Assembly: GCA_963669155.1 (NCBI GenBank)
Contig: OZ022576.1
Span: 25,603,335-25,667,334 of the forward strand
Direction of reading: 5' to 3'
Origin: Arbacia lixula
Taxonomy: Eukaryota > Echinodermata > Echinoidea > Arbacioida > Arbaciidae
Length of the DNA stretch: 64,000 nt
A program made the position numbers and the translations under genes. Numbering within the stretch: position 1 is the stretch's first letter; every line of letters begins with the position of its first letter. Positions 55,145 through 64,000 of this stretch are shown here, in pieces. The notes under the pieces were generated by a model that had not been told where the DNA came from, did not search any database, and was given only the letters and a program-made list of their open reading frames with translations.

Positions 55145-58100
55145 TTAGAAATGATCTGGTATAGGTTCCAGGAGCTTTGGCAGAATTTCGTAGTACTTGA
55201 CAAACCCAGTCTTTTGGATGCCAAACTCTCTCATCATGTCATCAACTGTGAGGAAGAGAGCAAAAGAATAATTTAAGTACCACGCAGGATTCATTGGAAG
55301 CCAGAATCTTATGTTAATCCTTAAACCTAGGCACAAAACCAGGCTCATTTTCTAAACACTTTCTATCTCAATGTCTTGTCTGCAGAAAAAGTAGAGAGTT
55401 TATACAGACCAGTTGCAATCACATTTTAAGAGGTGTAGTACAGAGGTTTGTTATAGATTGAATATGAGATGCTGTGATGTGACTCTTAATCTTTATTAAA
55501 TTCCTCTTTGCAAAAGAAATGTAAGTCATGAAAAAATCCAGAGTCACAACACAGTAACATTTGACTTAGCAGCCCCCATTTCATTTTTATTTGAATTTTT
55601 ATCTTACCTGAGAACTAAATTCCGTATAATTCTACTGTTGTAACAAATTGTTGAGTTTAAAGTATTTCATTGTTGTGTTTCATAAAGCTTTCCCACTGCA
55701 AAAAGACACAATACAGAAAGTTCCCCAAATGATTGTCGAGTTGAGAATTATCCATATATCTTCCCTGTCTGAGATCTTCTCAATAAACTTGGTCATGATA
55801 TTGCCTTGGTGAAGCTATTTCACCGTTTTTATGGTGACACATATCATTTATCCACAAACCAAGAAAGCTGTTTTTTATGAAGCTCTCCCGTCACAAAATA
55901 AAATGACATACCTTCCTTGTCTGAGATCTTCTCCCCAAACTTGGTCATGATATTGCGGAACTCTGAGGCCATGATGAAGCCCCTGTTCTGGGTGTCTGTG
56001 AGGCGGAAGGCATCCATGATCTCCCTGAAGGGGTTCTCATTCTTCTGCTGCTCGTACATGATCTCAAGAAAGTCGCTGAAGGAAATCTTCTCATCTACAA
56101 GAGGTAATGCATATAACAATATTCAATTATCAAAAGTCTCCTATGGTAATTATATTTATCATCAGGTGTAAGAGGAAAATCTAAAGTGATGTTTATGATA
56201 ATCAATAAAATGATTAGCACTGAATTAAGCTGCCAGAAAATACATGCTATCTGACATACTTTTGAACCAATATTAGCAAAGATTTATATATCGGGTTAAC
56301 TTTGTATTGAAAGTTTCTGTGCTGTTTCACTTATGCTTGCTTGTACATATGCAATTTTGTACATATGCAATTTTGTACATATGCAATTTTACTGCATATT
56401 GTGAACAACTGTTATCACCAGATATGATTACCATACATCTATCATGTACTCATTTACAATTGAACTGTACTAATTAACAGAGAGTTATCCATTAACAACA
56501 ACTGAAATCACCTTCTCTTTAATAAACAAATGTTTCTATGCTGGCCCTATAATGAAGGCAAATCAATGCTTATAAGAATTGAACCTTTATCATTAGTATT
56601 TGTCTTATGATAAATATAAAGACCTAAGAATACTTACTTGCTTCATACTGCTTTCGGTAATTCTTCAGCTCTTCCACAGTAGGATTTAGGCCTAATGATC
56701 TCATGATCACGGTCAGTTCATCAGTATGGACATGACCTTTCCTTGTCTTGTCATAGAGCGCAAAGCACTCCTTGTATTCTGTCAAGGGCAAAGAGCAAGA
56801 ACATGAAATAGGCACTACTGAATGCAATCACATCATCAATAATGATAGCATTGGTTAAAGAAACAACAAAACAAAATCCTTTATTTCAATGTCATGCTAT
56901 CATCTTCATTGACACCACATAAAACTACACCAGAAATTGGTCAATTCAACAGAAAGTCAGGTCATTGCAGGCAGACAAGTTAGGTGTATACTTGCTCATG
57001 CATGCACATGTCACACTGGCCCAAACATATCTGGCATCAACTGCCAACTATACGATGCCAAAGCTCAAACTGCAGCTCCAATCAGTGCTGAACAGTGAAT
57101 TTGTAAACAGTTGTTTCATATAATTTTAGGTGTTAAAAATATCATTTGACACTTCTGAAAAAAAAATGTACAGGTAACTCTAAATCAAAGCTGACGTTAA
57201 CATATCTTCAATTCAAAGAAAACAAATCTTGGGAGTACTGGTAGGTTTTGTAGAATTTCATTAAATCAAATTATTCTTGTAAAAATTCTTTTAAAACTCA
57301 ATAAAATTTCACTTTTTGATGAATCAGGACCTAGAAAGCAAATACCAATGTGTTCAGAATATAACAAAAATGTTAAGATGCTGGCATGCTTACCAATAGG
57401 CTAGCTCTTTGATTTACAGAAAAGCTTGATTGATATTCAACATTATGAAATATTTCTTCAACTTGATCATGAATTTCATCTTCAATAAAGTGATGTTGAG
57501 CAAGATGTTGGCCAATACAACTACAATTTAATTGCAGCATGCAGAACGCAAATTCATTCACTTTTCATGGCCCTAATTACACAACTCAACTCAGCTTTGC
57601 AGAAGTCACTATTGTTCTCAAGGATCATCTACTGGAGAACAATAATTAGATGCAAACCATAATTGCTTCGAGAATCACCTCAGACTCAGTGCTATATCGA
57701 CTGGATTTAGAATTTGGCTTATAGAATTGTCATCATTTTAAGAAGTGTGCTCTAGATGTCACTGATATCTGGGGCTTGTTTCTCGCACACGATGACAACT
57801 CTAATCTCAGCTCTAACTCTGATAGTTAGCACTGAGGTGATTCTCGAAGCTATTACAACTCTAACCTCAGCTCTAAATGCTGGAACTGCTCAGACCTTGT
57901 CGCATCTATTGTTCTCGATCGGACGATCCTTGAGAACACTAGTGGCTTATCGAAAGCTGAGTTGCGTAATTAGGACTGTGAAAAGTGAATAAATTTGCAT
58001 TACGTGTTCTATGATAACATTTCTGCTGCATTTTGTCAGAATTCACTAAGCAGAAAATCAGCTGTGGCTGGGAAAGGGGTTTGCTTGTTTAACATCACTC

Positions 58101-58827
58101 CATTGAAGGCGAGATTCATGAAAAAGGTTAACAAATATTTCAAAATGTTGAGTATCATTCGAGCATTCCGTAGATCAGAGGGCTATAGTCTGACACGTGT
58201 TTACTGAAAGTGTCTCTTTAATATGATTTTAAAAATATAAAGCATGAAAGTAAGTGTGATTTCGTGTAATTTGTTCTCATCTCAAATAGTAAGTGCGGCG
58301 AGAATGCCCCACCCACAACACATGTACATGTACACAATTTTGGGCAACTTAATCATTATTTGTGGTCCAAGCTGAGCAGAATTAACATTCCTATAATACT
58401 CCTCACACACCTAACACTAACACAGTTATTGCACATGCATTACATGTACTTCGTCGTGGAGAAAGTTCTGCCTCTGCTTCAAAACAAGGCAACGCCCTCA
58501 ATTACTCATAATACAATAGCACGACGTGTTTGCACCGCCACTGGCACTGCCCTAACTTCACACGCAAGGCAACGGGTAGAACATTTTCCCCATCCCGTTC
58601 CCGTTGGCCCGCACACACAGCTACCCACCGTACGCGACTGATTGAAATTTTAATTTAGAATACTTACCATCAATCTGCTTCTGTGTGAAAAGCTGTGCCT
58701 GCAAATCAATAAAATAAAATAAAATGATTAGGATGGATGTCAATTCTATTCAACTGACATTGATGCAACGTATGAACCCGAGAAATATGTGGTACAAAGT
58801 ATATTTCTTTAGGTGATCTCTTACCAT
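55145..58827 (-). CDS. CALML4: Calmodulin-like protein 4 (152 aa)
   Basis: Five coding exons: 58827-58825 (ATG alone), 58698-58668, 56778-56638, 56094-55912 and 55245-55145; the phases close to 153 codons. A first coding exon holding only ATG is the arrangement known in calmodulin genes. The protein starts MAQLFTQKQIDEYKECFALY and includes KISFSDFLEIM, GFIMASEFRNIMTKFGEKIS and KEVDDMMREFGI, matching CALML4 in length and pattern. All four EF-hand loops have lost key acidic ligands: loop 1 is D21-K-T-R-K-G, loop 3 D92-T-Q-N-R-G, loop 4 has no acid at positions 1, 3 or 5. It should therefore bind calcium weakly or not at all. CALML4 is known as a myosin light chain of brush-border and hair-cell protrusion complexes; that role here is inferred. 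Confidence 0.88.
55755..55806 (-). pseudogene. Partial duplicate of CALML4-like exon 4
   Basis: In the intron after exon 56094-55912, this stretch translates to NIMTKFIEKISDRE against NIMTKFGEKISDKE at the exon's end. Upstream exon sequence is not repeated and no donor follows, so it is a remnant. Confidence 0.75.
56779..58667. other. CALML4-like intron 2
   Basis: 1.9 kb intron carrying the terminal-inverted-repeat element at 57545-57999. No further exon was recognised. Confidence 0.6.
57545..57999. repeat. MITE-like element with long terminal inverted repeats
   Basis: The left end (GCAAATTCATTCACTTTTCA, then CCTAATTAC, CAACTC and TTGTTCTCAAGGATC) is matched in reverse complement at the right end over roughly 85-100 bp (TGAAAAGTGAATAAATTTGC). 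It has no coding capacity. Confidence 0.85.
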
Positions 58828-59689
58828 TTTCGTATCCGTCGTCGGGTTATGCGCACTTTAGAATGTGTTGGCTGCTCCTAAAATTTTGTAATGGGCTAAA
58901 TATCTTCGAAGAACCAGAGCGTAGCCCTTAGCTTAGGCAGTTCCACGGGAGACCTAGTTGAGTACGTAGGTGGTTGGCGACATGAAAGCTCACTTTGAAG
59001 CAGCGAAATTGTTAGCCTTTCATTCAGTTTTCATACTAAATTTTCATTTTCATGTTGCGATTTATTGATTTAACGTTAGGAATGAAATGCGGAAAATGCG
59101 GAGACAATATGTAAATAAGATTGAGTACAGGATGTATGTGTATGTGGGACGGAGGTCCCGGGCACTTGTTATATCTATTCAATGAATAGATCTAAATAGA
59201 TTAACACACTTTGCCTAGCTACCACCACCATTAGCCTAGGCCTACAGAGTGAGCCAAATAAACAAAACGATGAAGAGTACTGAATAAGCCAGCTATATAG
59301 CGTGTTTATAATAAGCTCATCCTAGATGAAGATTGTTGCAAGATCGATATCAAATTATCACAATTTTTTGTTTACAAATTACATGTATTAGATTTATAAT
59401 CATTACCATTGTTAACTATGATTGTCCTAGCAAATCCTTTGTGCATTTCCCACTCATTTTAGATCAGAATTAAGTTAGAATCACAAAACAGTCTAGCTGG
59501 GGTGAGCTTTGGAGGAGGAACACTATGCCAGCGGGTTGGAAAAGAAGGAGGAGGACGGACTGGGGGAGCTAATAAGAGCGTTTTGGAGAAGCTGAAACAA
59601 GGGCAACGATGAGTGGTTCCACTGGTTCGTGAATGAAAGGAGGATGGGTGCATGTGGGCCATGGAGAAAATTAAAAAAAAAAGGGGGGA

Positions 59690-59945
59690 GGATGGGACGG
59701 AGGGGCTTGTGAGGAGGAGGTGGAGGAGAGGAGGAGGAGGAGGAGGAGAGGAGGAGGAGGAGGAGGAGGAAGAGCCTCGAGGAGGAGGACGGGATCGAGA
59801 AAGTGGAGGAGGAGAATTAAGGAACAGGAGGAGGAGCAGGAGGATCGAGGAGAAAGCCTTGGGAAGAGGAGGAGGAGGATCGAGGAAGTGGAGGAGGAGG
59901 AGGAGGAGGAGGAGGAGGAGGAGGATCGAGGAGAAAGTGGAGGCA
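59690..59945. repeat. (GGA)n purine tract
   Basis: Interrupted GGA/GAG repeats on the plus strand; frames through it are Glu/Arg/Gly or Ser/Leu homopolymers. Confidence 0.95.
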
Positions 59946-62705
59946 TGAGGAGCTAGGAGGGGTGATGGAAAGGAGGATCGTGGTGGAGGAAGAAGATAAC
60001 TTTTTCCGGGACGAGAAAAATCCTGGGTTAAGAAAAGAAGGGAAGGAGGAGCTAAAACGGGACCAGTTATTAATTAAGAGTGCTAGAATGATAAATAAAA
60101 GGGGGAGGGGCGTGAGGACAAATCAAATTGTCTAGAAATGCAGACTAACCATGCTTGGTCAAATCTGCTAAGTGGCCTTAAAAACGCCATTTAGTGCTAT
60201 TCATGTCGCATAAATTGTATCTGCGTCTATCATTGTATTCTGATACTGTGCGAGTGACATACATTGGGCGTATATTTCTCAACATCTAGTCTTAGTACTC
60301 AGACGCGTTATACACATTTTATGCAGAGCTGACGTGCAAAGATGAAGTTTCCAGATACTACCGTAGATTATCTCATTCGAACACTCGAAGTTTCACAGAG
60401 TGGATGGACCGGCTGATGTGCGAGACGGACGTTACTGACGATGAGTTGATGCTGAAGCATTGACGTGAAGGCGTAAATCTACTCAAACTTCATGGTAAGG
60501 CTGAGAAACTAGTGAACACGCAAAAGATCATGCACAAAATTGAAAATAGCCAAGCCCAGGCATGATGGAGACATCGACATCGTGTTGTCTGTATTGTAAT
60601 GTTCGGTACCGTGATGTTCTCGCTTGGGCGGGTTGCTCGAATTTCGAAGATATAATATATATGGCAGTTTATGACACTTTAGCATAGCCCTAGCATGCCT
60701 AGCCATTCAAAAAAAAAAATTGTATGAACAACAGAAAGTCGAACTCATTTGGAAGAAGATTGACCACTATTTCCCCTTCCGATAATGCTAACTCACTAAC
60801 TGTAATTTTTGTAAACTGAAGTTTAACTTCAAACTTATCAGTAGAATTTGAGGTTTGGGCAGGTCATGAGTGACCTGTCATGCCTGTGACCGAAACTATG
60901 ATCTACTCTACTAGGCTAGCCTAGAGACCAGAGACCGCTGTGCACTATTGTCTGCACAGGTCCGCTCCACAGTGCATGCGTTCAATGAGAACAATGCCCA
61001 CATCGCACACTGACACTACGATTATAAAAAAAAGTAGAATATGTTATCTGTATTTCAAACATTAACAAGCCCTTTTCACTTTTCCTGAAAATGTTCATAA
61101 AGCTATGTCAGATTTCATACACGTTAATGTTACTTGTTAGGGTATAGAAGAACCCTACGCTTTAACATGTGCTGGCTTTACAAAATGGCTTGCGCTATCG
61201 ATATTCAGGCGCCCCTACACGGTTTTTACGGGCCATATATCGATAGCGGTTGCGATGTGTTTAAACATTGCATGCGCTATTGGTATATGCACCCATACAC
61301 CTTTTGTAAGGGACTTGATATTGATAGCAACGCTACAACGGGGCTTAATACCGATAGTGACGGGCTTCATATCGATAGCGGATAAGATTTCTGTTGAAGC
61401 TGGCAAAAGTTAATGTGGTCCCGTCTAAATCACTGATTTTGACACAGAAAGCAACCTGGACAAGAGATTTGAAAGTTCCTTTATTAAGATACTAACTTGG
61501 TAAGTGTAATTTGTAATTTCTACCCAACCGTTTTCCCATACAAATTTACCAAACTAAGACATATATTGCTTTTTTCAATAGCTCAGCGTATTATACCATA
61601 AATTTAACGTTAGACTTCTACTACTACTACTAGTAGACATTCGGACTAGACTTTTCAACATTTTTTTTTTAATTTTTTTTTTAAGATTATCAATTGTATG
61701 TTTGATTTAAGGAATTTTTGCCTAGATTAGCATCATCACCATGATATCTGTCAAAATATCAGTAAAATCAAAAGCATACAAAAAAGTAGATCCAGGTGTA
61801 AATGAGTTTAAAGTACAAAAGGCATTGATATCACCGAAATTTATGTAAAAATTATATTTGTTTTACATCTAGCTATGTAATTTAATACAGGGTGTCCCTT
61901 TTACAGTTAAAAAAAAATCATTTTCTAAAAAACACAGAAAATGGAAGAAGATATATTTAGAGTTAGGAAATCCAACTTATTTAAAGATAAAATAAGCCAG
62001 AAATAAACAAATTAGCCTACATAGTTGCAGATAAGCTACATTGGAGAAGGAGAAGAAAGGAAGAAGGATAAAACTGCTTCAGGGCAATCTTATGTGCAGA
62101 GACTGGCGTATACTATTACATTGCATAATGTACGAAGGATGATTCATGTGTTAAACTTAATGCAATGACACAAATTGATGGGGATTGTCATTGTTTTGTG
62201 TCATGATGTCAGACTTGATGTTGTTCATGCATGCAAGAGACATGAAAGATGATTGATTACTGCCTGCTCTGGGAAGCATTTGTAGATCATATGCTCATTA
62301 AAATGCTGTTCTGTGTGGTTTTGTATGTATGTTTTTGTATGTTTCTTCACAGATCACACATAGCACGCAAAGAGTTCTTAGAGTTGGCATTGTTTTTTTA
62401 AAGAATTTTCTCATACAAAAATGGTGTGTTTCAGAATGCCAAAGATTAAATTAATTAGGGGCATCTTATCCCCGGGAGATAAAAACATGTTTATCAAAAT
62501 AGTCTTTTTGTTTTTGTAACTCCACAAGTCAAAATGAGATTTGTTTTCAGCTTCCAAGTGAATGGACCGTGTGCTTGGCTGTAGCTTCAGCTGAATTTGC
62601 ATTGTAACATAATGTTGTTTTTGAATGTTTGACCAATAACTGATGACTTCCTTTTAAACTCCAACCTCCCACACATGATTTGTCTCTGTCTCTGTCTGTC
62701 CTTCC

Positions 62706-62870
62706 TCCCCCCCCCCCCCCCCCCCCACCTATCCTTCCCTCCCTCCCTCTATCTCCCTCTTTCTCCCCCGCTCTCCCCCACTCTCCCTCTCTCTTCCTCT
62801 CTCCCTTTCTCTCCCTCTCTGTCTCTCTCTCCCCCTCTTTGTCCAGATCTGTTTCTCTCTCTCTTTCTTC
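62706..62870. repeat. Poly-C and (CT)n tract
   Basis: A run of about 20 C is followed by C/T-rich low-complexity sequence. Confidence 0.95.
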
Positions 62871-63301
62871 CTATGTTCAATGTTATATCTAGAACATGTA
62901 TGAACAGTGTACATGGAAATACAATTACAATTCATAATCTCCTCTATCCGTTTTTCTAGAAATTCCTCCTCAGTTTCTCTCTCAGTATTCATTTGTAGAG
63001 TGTGTTTTACATTCATGTAATCTGTTATCTTTCTGACTTTTTGCACTTTTTGTGGTCACAGTGCTTGCAGCAAGTGAAACTTCCCTATGGTGGCAACTAC
63101 AACTGTGTGAAGTACATGTGAAAGTCATCATAGGCAGGACAATGTAAAAAAACACACTGACATAATAATCACAGCCACGCAGCATTGTTTGAGGCCCCCC
63201 AAAAAGGGCGAATAGACAAGGGTTGAGGGAGGTTGAACTGCCAGAGGAAGGACTTTGGATTTTACACCATAATTGCCTTCATGTGAGTGGCGAGGACTAG
63301 T

Positions 63302-63475
63302 ATGCATGAGGGACCGGTCGGAGTAGGATCTGGGAGTGAGAGTGAGGACGACGCAGAGAAGCGCCACAAGGATCACGCAGTGCCCCTGATTGAAGACCCA
63401 CACATGGTGGAGGTATCAGTCAGCCTCAAGTCCCAGGGTTCGCCTGCCAGCCCTCTCTCTGGAGAAGCACACTTT
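63302..63475 (+). CDS. Probable first coding exon of a gene leaving the right edge
   Basis: An ATG opens 58 codons ending CAC TTT followed by a GTAAGT donor, phase 0. The peptide is acidic and Ser/Gly-rich near its start (GSGSESEDDAEKRHKDH), then PHMVEVSVSLKSQGSPASPL. It has no signal peptide or transmembrane segment; it could be the cytoplasmic N-terminus of a larger protein. The composition and donor suggest coding sequence, but I do not recognise the family. No second exon occurs in the remaining 525 bases. Confidence 0.55.
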
Positions 63476-63542
63476 GTAAGTCAACTACCTTTTCTCTATC
63501 TTTTTCTCTTTTACCATTACTACATTACATTACCATTACATA

Positions 63543-63751
63543 CTACAGTGAAACCTGTACATAGAGATCATTCAAGAGATAAAAAGAAAAGCTGTCTTTA
63601 CGAGGAGGAAGTCTTTGTGTGCAGGTTATTTAAAGTGATACATGTCCAATGAGAAATATTTTTCAGGGGAAAGACAATATACTGTCTTTATGAGCAGACC
63701 CTGATGTCTTTCTATATAGGAGGTTGCTACAAACAGGGTTCACTGTAGTAG
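63543..63751. repeat. Short MITE-like element
   Basis: Ends CTACAGTGAAACCTG (63543-63557) and CAGGGTTCACTGTAG (63734-63748) are inverted repeats. Related partial sequences seem to lie at about 12835-12935 and 29820-29875. Confidence 0.7.
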
Positions 63752-63756
63752 CAAAA

Positions 63757-63872
63757 GGAAGCAAGTTCCACATGATTACTTCAAGCTTACAGTATATACA
63801 TAGCAAGGAAGCTATGTACAAAGCAAGGAAGCAAGTTCCACATGATTACTTCAAGCTTATAGTATGTACATA
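63757..63872. repeat. Tandem duplication, 70-bp period
   Basis: GGAAGCAAGTTCCACATGAT and the following bases through GTA(T/C)...ACATAG are repeated 70 bp apart with two or three changes. Confidence 0.9.
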
Positions 63873-64000
63873 GTATCATGTACATGTATTTATTAGATAC
63901 TGTAGGCATACTGTACAACACCCTTCTGTTTTAGTGTCTGACATTTTTGTTGTTTTTACTTGCAAACCAAATTCATATTTCCATTGGTTTGACCTGTATA

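Larger units (their letters stand above)
58828..63301. other. Intergenic region right of the CALML4-like gene
   Basis: Holds a (GGA)n purine tract (59690-59945), a repeat related to 31185-31570 in reverse (60950-61140 and 61890-61990), a cluster of TATCGAT motifs (61190-61385) and a poly-C/(CT)n tract (62706-62870). No gene is supported. Confidence 0.55.

Overview
The window is metazoan nuclear DNA. Genes are split into many small exons with GT-AG introns, separated by AT-rich sequence, long microsatellites (CT, CA, TTC/GAA, CTC, TAC, GGA) and short foldback repeats. Gene content (a cholinesterase-type carboxylesterase pair, a selenium-binding protein, a CALML4-type calmodulin-like gene) and the repeat style suggest a marine invertebrate deuterostome, most likely an echinoderm such as a sea urchin. 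That assignment is inference; no rRNA, tRNA or mitochondrial sequence is present to settle it.

Layout. 1-5173 (-): the 5' half of a secreted carboxylesterase/cholinesterase-family gene (A), running off the left edge. 8826-16160 (+): a complete nine-exon paralogue (B, 602 aa) with an intact Ser-Glu-His triad and a C-terminal exon resembling the acetylcholinesterase tetramerisation tail. A and B lie head to head about 3.8 kb apart. 16161-20080 holds no gene I can see and is dominated by TTC and CT tracts. 20646-29002 (-): a selenium-binding protein (SELENBP1/methanethiol oxidase family), ten exons, 483 aa, whose 3' coding end lies in a tandem repeat array. 29003-34890 is intergenic. 34898-52331 (+): a 12-coding-exon gene (564 aa) I do not recognise, with a probable N-myristoylation/palmitoylation start, a proline-rich segment, coiled coils and a conserved-looking helical core; it has a TATA box, a non-coding first exon and probably a 4-kb 3' UTR. 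54679-58827 (-): a calmodulin-like 4 (CALML4-type) gene, 152 aa, with degenerate EF-hands. 58828-63301 is intergenic. 63302-63475 (+) is a probable first coding exon of a gene leaving the right edge.

The four main gene models were assembled by hand from splice sites and reading phase. In each, every exon junction keeps frame, and the complete ones sum to whole codons (603, 484, 565 and 153 including stop). The genes do not form an operon or an obvious joint pathway; only A and B are related by duplication.

Points of most interest: the tetramerisation-like tail on an esterase that lacks the choline-binding tryptophan loop; the selenium-binding protein whose C-terminal extension is one unit of a CRE-bearing tandem array; two genes that each carry a copy of only the 3' part of an exon in the intron just after it; an unrecognised lipid-anchored coiled-coil protein with an 18-nt microexon echoing the end of the exon before it; and several families of foldback elements, including a 250-bp palindrome centred on a single dyad.
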